From: Congeria kusceri
Lineage: Eukaryota; Mollusca; Bivalvia; Myida; Dreissenidae
Reading direction: 5' to 3'
Assembly: GCA_027627225.1 (NCBI GenBank)
Contig: CM051027.1
Location: 89,326,451 to 89,390,450 of the forward strand
DNA: 64,000 bases
Shown here: positions 35,101 through 49,800 of the stretch, in pieces
Layout of the letters: each line of letters starts with the position of its first letter
How positions within the stretch are numbered: position 1 is the stretch's first letter
The notes under the pieces: model-generated
The model's database searches: none
The model's input: the letters and a program-made list of their open reading frames with translations, nothing else
Told to the model about the DNA's origin: nothing
Made by a program: the position numbers and the translations under genes

Positions 35101-37838
35101 GAATTTCAATTATTATAACAGACTGACCGTGAAATACCACAGACTGTGTACCATGTGAGCTCCATTAATGAAAAAGACTAACTGTGAAATACCACATAAT
35201 GTGTTCTATGTCACAGACACATACCCTATACTGTGTTCTATATCACAGACTGTGTACCATGTGAGCTGCAAATAATGAAACAGACTGACTGTATTATACC
35301 ACAGACTGTGTACCATGTGAGCTGCAGTTAATGAAACAGACTGACTGTATAATACCACAGACTGTGTGAGCTGCGGTTAATGAAACAGACTGACCGTACA
35401 TTCCAGACTGTGTACCATGTGAGCTGCATTTAATGAAAAACACTGACTGTATAATATCACAGACTGTGTACCATGTGAACTGCAGTTAATGTAACAGTTA
35501 AATACCACAGACTGTGTACCGTGTGAGTTGCAGTTAATGTAACAGTGAAATACCACAGACTGTGTTCTATGTGAGCTGCAGTTAATGAAACAGACTGACG
35601 GTATAATACCACAGACTGTGTACCATGTGAGCTGCAGGCAATGTAACAGTAAAATACCTCAGACTAGATATCATATGAGCTGCAGTTAGTGAAACAGACC
35701 AACACTCATATATCATAGACTGTGTACCATGTGAGCTGCAGTTAATGTAACAGACCGACACTCATGCATCACAGACTGTGTATCATGTCAGCTGCAGTTA
35801 TCGTAACAGTGAAATACCACAGACTGTACCATGTCAGCTGCAGTTAATGTAACAGTGAAATACCGCAGACTGTGTACCATGTGAGCTGCAGTTATTGTAA
35901 CAGTGAAATACCACAGACTGTACCATGTGAGCTGAAGTTATTGTAACAGACCGCCATTCATGCATCACAGACTCTGTACCATGTGAGCTGAAGTTTATTG
36001 TAACAGTGAAATACCACACACTGTACCATGTGAGATGCAGTAAATGTAACAGACTGACACTCATGCACCACAGACTGGGTACCATGTGAGCTGCAGTTAT
36101 CGTAACAGTGAAATACCACAGACTGTACCATGTGAGATGCAGTACATGTAACAGACCGACACTCATGCACCACAGACTGGGTACCATGTGAGCTGCAGTT
36201 ATTGTAACAGTGAAATATCACAGACTAGATATCATATGAGCTGCAGGTAGGGAAACAGACCGACAGTCATGTATCACAGACTGCGTACCATATAGCTGCA
36301 GTTAATGAAATACCACAGAGTGTGTACCATGTGAGCTGCAATTATTGTAACAGTGAAATACCACAGACTGTGTACCATGTGAGCTACAGTTATTGTAATA
36401 GTGAAATACCACATACTGTACCATGTGAGCTGCAGTTAATGTAACAGACCGACCTTCATGCATCACAGACAGTGTACCATGACTAGATATCACAGACTAG
36501 ATATCATATGAGCTGCAATAACTCTGGTGATTCTGGTCCAAACATGCCCATATTTGACCAATATCTTTGGCATCTGCTGAGATCTAATGGTCATACACAA
36601 ACTGTGAAAGTTTGGTTAAGATTGGATGGAAAACAAAGTCTATATGTGGAAAAAAAATGCATTTTTGCCATTTTTTTGCACGAAAAAGGGGCAATAACTC
36701 TAGTGTTACTGTTGTGATCTGGCCCAGTAACAATCTCGTCCAAGATTTTATGGTAATACAAAAACTGTGCAAGTTTGGTTAAAATTGGATAAGAAGTGAA
36801 ATCTCCAGCATGAGAACGAAACGAACTGTTGACGGCACACGGACAACATACGACGGATGACGCAGGAGAGGGTCCCCTATACCAACTGCTCACCAAGCAC
36901 TTTGTGCTCAGGTGAGCTAAAACTCAGAAAACCTCTCTGGTATATGTTTGTGATAATATAAATAGGCTCAAACAAATAAAGGGCTGCACAAATGAGCTAA
37001 CTAGCAGGTAGTAAAAGCATGGTTACTGGCATACAAGTGTGACAATTTTCCCATGCAGAGTGCACGACACCGACACAACCACGCCTATGTACAACAGCGA
37101 GGAAAGCAGAGGTGACAAAATGGCGGCTCACATTCTAAAATGCCATTATCACACGTGTGTTACTCTATGTCAAAGTATCGCACCAAGCTCCCAATGATTG
37201 GGGCATCTCCGATGTTCCAATCGGAAGGCACAGGCAAGTCAAAGCTGGACTGAGGGGTAAGGTTCGGTTGTGAACCTCTCTTGGCAGATCGGAGCTGTAC
37301 CTTTGCCTGGCACATTTTATCGGGCAGCATTTTGATCTGTCCTCGCAAAAAGCTTTCCAGTTTGTTAATACATGCATCCTGATACTCATGCACCCATCTG
37401 AAATGCAGAGAAGCTTGCAAATGTCACCCAGCAATAACAAAATAGGATCAGGTCCCCATAGTAGGGCAGTTTTTAAACCCTTATTTAACCCAGTTAAATT
37501 TAGAACAATTATGTTAGAACAATCTTTATTGGCTAAGGACTTTCATGGGGTCTGAGAAGTTTGGAATTTATAATAAATGAAACAAATTTTCAAACTCAGT
37601 TAATGGTTTGTTTTGTATAACCAGTAAAGCTTTTTAAAAGCATTTTTAGTAGGGATGGCAACGAATACCAAAACGCTATTAGAATATTCGAATTCAATAT
37701 TCGAATAATATTCTAATATTCGTTTGTTTTTTTAAATGTCTTTGTTTATTTATCCAGGATGTATAATAGGTAACAAATTAATATGTCGTTAAAAACTGTT
37801 CTTATTGTTGTCGACTCTATGAATTTAATACGAATTTT

Positions 37839-37870
<32 letters not shown>

Positions 37871-40800
37871 TCATCATATATCATCATCCGATTCACTGAT
37901 GTCATATATAAAACAACATAGAAAACATTTCTTAGATTTTATTTCGAATCATTTATTTTGTCAAACATTTATTAATAGTAAAACAGATCTATACACTTCA
38001 AACATCGCAAAACAGACACCCAATACACGAAGCAATCTGACAATTTAATAAACACGTTAATGAACGAGAAGACTTTGAGATTAATGTATATGACGTACAT
38101 TTTTATAGAGTGCACCGGGATTCTCTCCCATATGGCCATCGCCCCCCAGCAGACTTGTTAGTTGGGATACGGGGGATAGTGCAATATACAGGAGACACCC
38201 CGTTCCAGAGGCGACCCTGGGTCTTTTAGTGCCTGGTGTGAAGCACCTAGTACACTGCACCTCGGTTTAACGTCTCATGTGAAAGACGAGTTAGTAGGTT
38301 AGGGTGTAGCGGGGGCTCGAACCTGCAACCCCCGAGTTGTGAAGCCAGTGCGTTACCACTAGACCACGGATCTGCCACTAGATTAATTGAGATTAAAATC
38401 GGGAAACATATTTACCTTTGCTGTTTTACTCATTTTTGGTTGTTATATTGAGCGAATAAAAGCTTTGTTGTTGTTAATGCACCGCTAATTAAAGGAATAA
38501 AATTAAATTAATAGTAACACCCAAACCGCATAATGCACCATACATTGTTCAAACATTTGTCTCCAATAGGCGTCAGTTCGAAAACATCCGTCTCCAACAA
38601 GCTTCAGTTTAGCACCCAAATAATGTTACGTACTAACTGCGCAAATATCGGTCTCTTCATAGGGTCTGTTTACGACTCGATTGTCACAGTTTGCTTAATC
38701 TGTTATCTCCCACTGCGCATACGGGTATCAATGGTGTTAAATAACGTCAACGTGTCAAATTAGGTTACTGTGAAAACATAATGATCGCGGATTATAGAAT
38801 TAAACTAGTTTATTATGTAGAATAATTTTTTTAATTTTTTTTTTGCCATTCGAATACTCATTTAATATTCGAATATTCGGTCAAGTATTCGAATATTCGT
38901 TGACATCCCTAATTTTTAGGCAAAGAGATTTGGATAAAATACAAATACAACTGTTTGAAAGCTCCGTTAAATATTACAAATAAATCATATTTCATGAATT
39001 CTAAGTAAATGCTAAACTTCTGATAATTTTAACAATAGCAAAATCATGCTGTTATTTAAATAAGCAAATACAAACACAAACATATTTTCCAAAGAATTAT
39101 CAAGGGATGTATTCCAAAGACACATTTACTAAAGTTTCAATATGTTTGCAGAGATTCTGAATATATTATTCTGAATATAAGCATGCCTTTCAAAAAGTAA
39201 ACAATTATGACAAGTATGCATAATTATGACCAAAAACAAGTTATAATTTGTTTTGTATTGAATTTTAAGAGTTAATTAGCAAATAATATACTCCACTACA
39301 GATACCAATAATAACAAGAGGGCCAAGATGGCCCCGGGTCGCTCACCTGAGTGTAAAGCATCATAAAGAAGATTGTTTAAGATTTCAATATAGACATATA
39401 AGGAAATCTGTCCCGCCCCCTGGCAGCCATTATTTGAAATGAATCAAATGATTTCAAGGAATTTGGTAAGGAATTTGATAGAGGGTCACCCAAGGAACAT
39501 TTATGTGAAATTATTTTGAAATCCAGCCAGTAGTTTCAGACAAGAAGATTTTTAAAGTTTTCAATATAGCGATATGAGGAAAACTTCCCCGCCCCCCTGG
39601 CGGCCATGTTCTTTAACAAATCAAGATGATTTCAAGAAGTTTGGTAGAGGGTCATCCAAGGAACATTTATGTGAAATTATTTTGAAATCCAGCCAGTGGT
39701 TTCAGACTATAAGATTTTAAAAGTTTTCCATATAGCAATAAAAGGAAAACTGCCCCGCCCCCTGGCGGCCATGTTTTTTAACATATCAAAATGATATGAA
39801 TGAATTTGGTAGAGGGTAAACCAAGAAGCATTTCTATCAAAATTATTTTGAAATCCAGCCAGTGTTTTTAGACTAGAAGATTTTTAAAGATTTCAATATA
39901 GCCATATAAGGAAAACTGCCCCGCCCCCTGGCATTTGGTTGAGGGTCACCCAAGGAGCATTTCTTAGAAAACTATTTTTAAATCCAGCCAGTGGTTTCTG
40001 ACAAGAAGATTTTTTAAGTTTTCCAGTTTTTAAGCTTTTGGTTGCCATGACAACCAGAGTTTTCAATATATTTTAATAAATTGAAGGAATTTGGTAAAGG
40101 ACCATCCCAGGAACATTCCTGCCAAGTTTGGTTAAAATCCGTTTAGTGGTTTCAGAGAAGTTGTTTGAAGTAAAATGTTGACGCCGGACACAGACTGACC
40201 AGAATAGCTCAGGTGAACTAAAAATTCCTATTAAAAATAATGTGAAAAGTTGGGATTATAACAAATACATATATCAAAGTTCCATCTCCCCCTGGTATGT
40301 AGAAGCATGTTGAAGCAGTATAGCAGCCACATGGACGTACCTGATGCCGTTGAAGTAGCACACCTGTCTAATATCCTCTGGAAGCTGCTCCGGCTCCGGC
40401 CATTCACAGTTGTCCAGTATCGGGATGATGTTACACTGGCTTTCCAGAGCTGTTACGATCTCCTGAAATCAGTAACATGTTGCCACATTGAATAAATAGT
40501 GAAGTTGTATACACACAAAAAAAGGAAGTTATTCTTTAAGCTTGCTCTTCAATGATGTTACCATCTCCCGAAACCAACATTCTGCCATTCTGGATTTCCA
40601 ATGCAGCTGCTATGTCCTTGTTTTGCTTTGTTCAAATTGAATTTCTAATTCTCTGACTGCTACTGACTGTTACAAGCAGGACCCAGATTAATGATTGTTC
40701 TATTTTGTGGTTGTTGTGAGTCACACCTAAGGTTATGTGTGTGTTTATTATTGGATTTAGGTAATAAAGCAGATAGTTTATTGGCATTTGGGAACAGTCA

Positions 40801-43800
40801 AACTGTGTTCTTTCAGTATCAGGGGTAACATTCTGAACTGTTGCCCTTGGCCTAACGGCCGTGGGACAATAATTCATAAGTTGCCCCCTCTACTTCAAGA
40901 ACACAATTTGGCTGTTCCCAAATGCCAATGAAATATATTTGCATATAACTGGACTCCTGGTTGCTAAATCAAGAAATCAGACACATTGTAGTACACTAGT
41001 TGTCCAGTGCTGCTACAATTTTCAGATTCTTACATTCACATTCTTTTAATGACAAACATCCATCAAATGAACGCAAGACTGAACAAATTCTTGATGTAAT
41101 CGAAGACTGTGATTTTGACCGCAGAATCTAGCACAAGCCATCTGTGATACACAACAATTCAAGACACAATACCAGTATACCTTGTGTACCCAATCCGTCC
41201 TGTCATGGTCGTTAATACACCTATCCAAGGCATTGGTCGTGAGCACGAGCAGGAAGTGCTTAGCAAGCTTGATGTTCATCAGCAGGTTCTCGTCAAACTT
41301 GCCCGCCCTCAGCCGATCTATGTCCAGGAACACGGAGAAGCCTCGAAGCTGCAGGTGGACCTTCAGCAGGCTGGCAAGAACAAAAACATAGGCAGGAAAT
41401 ACAATTGAGACTTGTCGTCTAAAACCCCAGCTTAATGCATGTGTGTAAAGTGTCGCACAGGCTAATCCAGGACGTCACTTTCAGCTTTTATGGTATTTTT
41501 TGTTTGAAAGAAGTCTCTTCTAAACATAAACCCACTGTAGGTGGAAAGTGTCATCCTGGATTAGCCTGTGCAGACTGCCTCAATTGTAGAAGTACATACA
41601 ATTAATCTAAGATGGAATATACGGGATATAAGTTGTCTTACAAAGAAATTCAGTAATATAAACAGTGTAATGAAATAGCTTCTGTTTTGTATAAGATACA
41701 TGTATAAACTGAAACAGGGTACAAGTGACACATGTTCAGTCTATTGTACTATTAAAAAGACATTTGCAGTGTGATTTGTAAAATGCATAAAACAAAAAAA
41801 AATTGGTAAACAAGTGCTTCAGCCAAAAATGTGACACACCAATTCTTATATAACATTTTCCACTGGTCAAGTTTCTGTCAGCACTTCTACCTGGCTAGTT
41901 GAGACCCTGTGGACCGTCTGTAGCTGATGAATACATCCACCGCCCTGGGACACACAGACAGACTGGCGCCACAGTCAATACTTGCACGTGTTACTAGAGT
42001 GCCTACAGCTGGTAAATCTGCAACCCAACATGGCATATTAGTTCTGATATACAATTGCAGGGCATATCGGTGAACATAGGCTAAAATGTTTTCCAAACAA
42101 AACACTGAAGATTACATGCAATGAAAAATAAGCCTATTTCTGTGTTAATCAATTGTTATTGAAGGCATTTCAAAACAGCAAGGTTACAGACTTACTACTC
42201 TTGAAAGCTTTAACATTTATGAAAAACATCAAAGTGACAGCACACCCCCAACTGAACAAATAGAATTCTTTGTATAATACTGATTGACTTTAAAGAAATT
42301 TGCATTTTACTATCCACAAGTGCATGTTAGTCATTTGGATTATCTGTATCAAGCTAGAAATTGTGGGTGAAAATCTGCTACAATGAAGAGATGTCATTTG
42401 CACGGGTGTTAAACAACTTTACACAAGACTAGTATTTCTCAATTAAACAAGCTAATACAAACAAATCTACGAGTATTCGGCAATTCAAATTTGGGACATG
42501 ATTATTTATCAGCTCTACACGTTTAAAAGTCTACTGTACTTACAGCTTAGCATGCTTTTAGGCAACTAAACACTGTAACAAGCTCTAACAATTATAGCAG
42601 ATGCAGTAACAACAATGGAGAACTCAGAATTGTTAATTGCCAAAGGTGTACAAGGGGTGCATAATCACTTTTAAAAAGTCACCACTGACAATGATTGGTC
42701 AGTTTTTGCAGGTCATGCCAGTTCTAAGACATGCTTTGCAATTTAAAAGACGAATAAGAACGTGTGCATATTAATGAAAAGGTCAGTACACAATGAAAAG
42801 GGACAAAGTCAATGCAAAACTTGCAACAAATAATGTCTTAAGATGACGGTTGGTAAATATATTTATTTTAAGCTTTACAGAGTATCAGAATAGTGGTAAC
42901 TCATAAAACAAATATGAAACACTGAAGTTCGATAAAAAATAATATTTTAAGAAGAGGGCCATGATGGCCCAAAGCGCTCACCTGAGAACTGGTACAGATA
43001 AAGACCATACTGTTGTGACAGGTTTGAACAATGGTATAGAACAATACTAAAAGGGGGATAGGATCAATTTGATATAAAACATCAGTTAGTGCAATGGGCT
43101 AACTAAAGTACGAGTTGGGTAGTGGATGTGCGGTGTTTTTGCTAATTGTTCTTAAATTATTTTTCTCGATATTCTTACCTGACCCTTTTTCATTAGGTCA
43201 GTGACAATTCTGGAAAATGCAGAAACAGTACATTTTGATGTCTTTTTCGCGGACAGTTTTAGAGAACTAGTTGCAATGCGAAAATTGCGATGGCTGTGCT
43301 ATAAGGTCAAGTTTTGCTTTTTCTTTGATACTTTTCTGTCCAATGATGATAAATGATGTCAATGCAGGCTCTGAAGACATTAATGTTGTATACAAATAAC
43401 TGCATGCAAGGTTTGCAACTGTTGGAATCAAATTTTATCGATCAATTTTTATGGTCATACGCAAACTGTGTTTGGTCAACATTGAATAAAAGATCTTGTG
43501 TGCAAGCCGATCATTGATAACTTGTTGTTTTTTTCTAAATACAAGGGGCAATAACTCTGGTGTTTCTGGCCTGATCAACCTTATATTCGAGTTCACCTGT
43601 AGTCTTACCTTCATAGACAAACTGTGCATGGTTGGTGAAGATTGGATGAAAAATGAAGTCTCTATCCTGAACAATGTCCATTTTTATATATTTTTTTCAC
43701 AAACAAAGTGCAATAAATCTGGAGTTTCTTGTCCGATGTTGCTTATATTAGACTTCACTTTTAATCTAATGGTCATAGACAAACTGTGCAAGATTGGTGA

Positions 43801-46800
43801 AGATTGGATGAAAAATGAAGTCTCTATCCTGAATAATGTCCATTGTTGCATATTTTTTTCACAAACAAATGGCAATTACTCTGGTGTTTGAAACCCTGGG
43901 GTATCTGCTGAGATCTGATGGTTATACACAAACTGTGAAAGTTTGGTTAAGATTGGATGGAAAATAAAGTCTATATGTTGGAACTTTTTGCACTTTTTTT
44001 GCACGAAAAAGGGCCAATAACTCGTGTTACTGGTGTGATCTGACCAAATAACAATCCCATCTAAGATTTAATGGTCATACACAAACTGTGCAAGTTTGGG
44101 TAAGATTGGATAACAAGAGGGCCCTTAGGGCCCTAGGACGCTCACCGGAGACCTTGTAACCCAATTAGAATTTGCATCTCCGGGGTGTGGCTTATTTTTA
44201 TCCCAGGGGCATAATTTGAACAATCTTAAAAAACCTCTGGGCCTTGCGGTTTCAGGTAACGCTTTTTACAGTTAATCTGCTATTTAAGTCTATATAAACC
44301 ATGTGACCCCTTGGGGTGTGGCCAGATTTAACCCCAGGGGCATAATTTGAACAATCTTTGGAGAGGACCACTATGCAATCTTACATACTACCTATAGGAA
44401 AGCTGTGGGCCTTGCCGTTTCAGAGGAAAGGATTTTTAAAGTTATTTTGCTATTTAAGTCTATATAAACCACGTGACCCCCTTGGCGTGACCAGTTTTGA
44501 CCCCAGGGGCATAATTTAAACAAAATTTGTAGAGGACCACATATCCATACCAAATATGAAACCACTAGGCCTTGCGGTTTCAGAGGATTAGAATTTTATA
44601 GTCATTTTGCTATATAAGTTTATATAAACCATGTGACCCATAATTTCAACAATCTTTGTAGAGGACCACTATAGGATGTTACATACCAAATATGAAACCT
44701 TGCAGTTTCTGGAGAAGATTTTTAAAGACATTTTGCTATTTACGTTTATATAAACCATGTGACCCCCAGGGCGTGGCCTGTATTGACCTCAGGGGCATAA
44801 TTTGAAAAATCTTTGTAGAGGACCACTATACGATGTTACATACCAAATATGAAACCTCTGGGCCTTACAGTTTCTGAGAAGATTTTTACAGTCAGTTTGC
44901 TATTTAAGTACAGTAGATTCCACTTAATTGAATATCGGATAATTGAATATTTCGTTTAATTGAATAAAGATTGAAAACACCAAACCGTTTGCATTCATTC
45001 CCATTGTAAAAACACCGCCTAATCTGATAGAAAATATGGTGTCCTCCGGTTAATTGAATAGCCAATTATCAGTTATAGGCGTATAGTCCGCTCGATAAGC
45101 ACATAATCTCCGAGGATACGTATCATATCGCAAGTTTTGACAGTCACGCTTCTATGACCGCCTTTGTTATCATTTCACACCACGCATGAATGCAGCGTCA
45201 GTTGAATGTCACGTGACTAATAGGTGTAATTTGCGGGTTAAGTACAGCGCATAGACATCTAGAAAGCAATGTACCCTGTTAGTGATTATTACAAGTGATT
45301 TTTTTTCAAATGCACCGTATAATGGATAACAAACATCTATGAACCCTTTTCTACATATTTATTAGCATTCTAAAGTAGGAAACATTTTGTTACATAACAG
45401 GTTTGACATTATATCATCAAAATGGATTAAATAAGATCATAACATATCTGATTAACATTGAAACAATTGAAATATGACTGATTCCGCATATATGAATACT
45501 CCGGTTATTTTAATATTCGGACGTGACAAATGGGTTATTCAATTAAGCGGAATCTACTGTATATATAAATAATTTGACCTCCGGGGCGTGGCCAGTTTTG
45601 ACCCTAGGGGCATAAATTGAATAATATTTGTAGATGACCACTTAAATATGTTACATACCAAATATGAAACCTCTGGGCCTTGCAGTTTCAGAGAAGATTT
45701 TTAAAGACATTTCGCTAGTAAGTCTATATAAACCATGTGACCCCCAGGGCGTGGCCAGTTTTGACCCCAGGGGCATAATTTTAACAATCTTTCTAGAGGA
45801 CTACTATAGGATGTTATATACCAAATTATATGAAACATCTGGGCCTTGTGGTTTCAGAGAAGATTTTTAAGGTCATATTGCTATATATTCTATATAAACC
45901 ATGTGACCCCCAGGCGTGGCCCGTTTGGACCCCAGGAGCATAATTTGAACAAACTCTGTAAATGACCATAAAAGGATGTTACAAACCAATTATGAAACCT
46001 CTGGGCCTTGCAGTTTCAGAGGAGAAGATTTTTTAAGTCATTTTGCTATATATTCTATATAAACCATGTGACCCTCTGGGCGTGGCCCATTTTTACCCCA
46101 GGGGCATAATTTGAACAAACTTTGTAGAAGACCACTATAGGATGTTACATACCAAATATGAAACATCTGGGCCTTGCAGTTTTAGAGAAGATTTTTAAAG
46201 ACATTTCGCTATTTAAGTCTATATAAACCATGGGACCCCCAGGCCGTGGCCAGTTTTGACCCCAGGGGCATAATTTGAACAATCTTTGTAGAGGACCACT
46301 ATAGGATGTTACATACCAAATATGAAACCTCTGGGCCTTGTAGTTTTAGAGAAGATTTTTAAAGACATTTCGCTATTTAAGTCTATATAAACCATGTGAC
46401 CCCAAGGGCGTGGCCAGTTTTGTCCCCAGGCGCACAATTTGAACAATCTTTGTAGAGGACCACTATAGGATGTTACATACCAAATATGAAACCTCTGGGC
46501 CTTGTGGTTTCAGAGGAGGAGATTTTTAAGGTCATATTGCTATATATTCTATATAAACCATGTGACCCCCGGATGTGGCCCGTTTTGACCCAAGGAGCAT
46601 AATTTGAATAAACTTTGTAAATGACCGCTAAAGGATGTTACAAACCAAATATGAAACCTCTGGGCCTTGCGGTTTCAGAGGAGAAGATTTCTGAAGTCAT
46701 TTTGCTATATATTCTATATAAACCATGTGACCCCCGGGGCGTGGCCAGTTTTGACCCTAGGGGCATAATTTGAACAATCTTTGTAGAGGACCACTATAGG

Positions 46801-49800
46801 ATGTTACGTACCAAATATGAAACCTCTGGGCCTTGCAGTTTCAGAGAAGAAGATTTTTAAAGTTTACACTTTTAAAATCTATTTTTAGCTCTGGTGACCT
46901 ACATATGCAGCAGACCGTAATCATTGAACAACTTTGAAAGAGGGTCACCCAATGATCATTCCTGTAACGTTTGGTAAAAATCTGCCAAGTGGTTTAGGAG
47001 GAGATGTCGTTTGAATGAAAAGTTGACGACAGACGCACGCACAGACGACGGACAACGGGCGATCACAAAAGCTCACCATGAGCACTTTCTGCTCAGGTGA
47101 GCTAATAAACCATGTGACCCCCGGGCATGGCCCGTTTTGACCCCAGGGGCATAATCTGAACAAACTTTGTAAATGACCACTAAAGGATGTTACAAACCAA
47201 ATATGAAACCTCTGGGCCTTGCGGTTTCAGAGGAGACGATTTTTAAAGTCATTTTGCTATATATTCTATATAAACCATGTGACCCCCGGGGCGTGGCCAG
47301 TTTTAACCCATGGGGCATAATTTGAACAATCTTTGTAGAGGACCACTATAGGATGTTACATACCAAATATGAAATCTCTGGGCCGTGTGGTTTTAGAGGA
47401 GATTTTTAAAGTCATTTTGCTATATATTCTATATAAACCATGTGACCCCCAGGGCGTGGCCAGTTTTGACCCCAGGGGCATAATTTGAACAATCTTTGTA
47501 GAGGACCACTATAGGATGTTACATACCAAATATGAAACCTCTGGGCCTTGCGGTTTCAGAGAAGATTTTTTAAGTTTACACTTCTTTTTTTAGCTCTGGT
47601 GACCTGCATATGCAGCGGACCGTAACGATTTGAACAACTTTGAAAGAGGGTCACCCAATGATCATTCCTGTGAAGTTTGGTAAAAATCTGCCAAGTGGTT
47701 TAGGAGGAGATATCGTTTAAATGAAAAGTTGATGACGGACGCACGCACACACGCACGGGCGACGGACAACGTGCGATCACAAAAGCTCACCATGAGCACT
47801 TTGTGCTCAGGTGAGCTAAAAAGTGAAGTCTTCAGCGTGAATACGAACCCAATTGTTGACGGCACACGGGCGACAGACAACAGACAACGCAGAAGAGGTC
47901 CCCTACAACAATAGCTCACCAAGCACTTCGTGCTCAGGTGAGCTAAAAAGCAAACACAACTTGTGAATATTTTTTTCTAATCCCAGTAATAAAATGATAA
48001 CACCAATTAATGATACCAGTCCTTACTTTACATAAGACTTACTCCTGTCTAAAACCAAAGAGACTGAGTCACATGCAACATAACATGAAATAGCATTATT
48101 ATACTGAAACATAAATACAACTAATACATGTTTCTGTGTTTGATAAACTCACATGCCCCCGGTTGGTGCTGGATAGCCCATTTCTTAGTCTAAATTAGGT
48201 CAAGGTCAAAGTCAAAGTGAGGTTGGGTGATATGGGTGGACTGGAAACGGCCATAAGTAACAACTATGTAAATATGCAAGTGTTGTAGTAAGCAGTGTTG
48301 GTGGTAGACGAAATGGTAAAATCTAGTTAACCAAGAAATGGCACTTTTGAATTATATTAAGTCCAAATTAGGTCAAGGTCAAAGTGAGGTTGGGTGATAT
48401 GGGTTGATTGGGGATGGAAATAAGCAACAACTGTGTAAGTATCCAAGTGTTGTAGTACAAGCGGTGTTGGTTTTAGACAAAACGGTAAAATCTGGTTAAC
48501 CAAGGTCAAGGTCAAAGTGAGCTTGGGTGATATGGGTGGATTGGGGATGGTCATAAGCAACAACTGTGTAAGTATCCAAGTGTTGTAGCATGAAGTGTTG
48601 GTGCTAGACAAAGCGGTAAAATCGAGTTAACCAAGAAACAGCCTATTTAAATTATTCTAAGTGAAAATTCGGTCAAGATCAAAGTGAGGCTGAGTGATAT
48701 GGCTGGATAGGGAAGGGTCATAAGCAACAACTGTGTAAGTATGGAATGGTTATAAACAACAACTGTGTAAGTATCCAAGTGTTGTAGTAAGCAGTGTTGG
48801 TGCTAGACGAAACAGTAAAATCTACTTAACCTTGTCACGGATGGACAGACAGGACAATCACCATCAAGATGCCGGGGGCATAATAAAAACAACAACGCTG
48901 TTATTCCATGTATCATGCATCATGCATGCAGTTGTTAAATCCAAGGCTAATACCACAAAACGAAACAATAGAATGTTAAACAAAACGAAACAATAGAATG
49001 TTAAAAACGCACAACCGTGGTCGAGTACATGAAGTGATCCTCTGGATTACTGGTGGTGTACACGTGACTTGTGAGAACAACAAATGACTGACCATACCAT
49101 GGGACCCAAGCTTTCAACATTTGTATTGATGTCCTTGATCAACCATACTTTGATTTTGATTTTACAAACCATCATGTATTGCCAAAAGAACATCGAGTTA
49201 TGTCAACATATTTGTTCTTTTTTCCCCAAAGGATTCTACTTTTTACACTGATTTAAAATATAAATGAGAAAAAGGTAAATGTTGAATAATAAATTATCAA
49301 AACATATTCACAGGAATGTTCAATTATGAAAGTATCTGTATTATATTTACAAGTATTCATATAAGATTTGTTTACTATCAGGGCAAGTGTTGTAACTTGT
49401 GTCTATTATGTGAAATTTTAAATGCCACATGACAAGAATGCCACAAAATTGGTTTTATGATAAACTTCAAATTTTTATTATAATACCCATATTCTTCAGA
49501 TTTTATTATAAACAGTATTAAAGTTTCAGGCCAAAAACTATAGTTCAGTTCAACACATGTGTAACTATTCTTGTCAAGTTCTAAACTTGAAAGAAAATAA
49601 AATGCTGGAAAATACTGCTCGAAAGTTGCATGCCTCTCAAGGTCAACGAGTTGCAAGCTATACATGTCAGTAAACTTCATAATGCAAAGTTGTATGCAAA
49701 CATGTATGAAATTTGGCAAAACAAAGTTATATGCTTTACAAGTGACTGGCCAAAATACAGAATATAAAAGATTAAATAAGTATTAAAATTATAGTTTGTA

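Noticed and set aside
35834..36493. Repetitive open frames on the - strand
   Set aside because: Products of the satellite unit, with no start context or domain.
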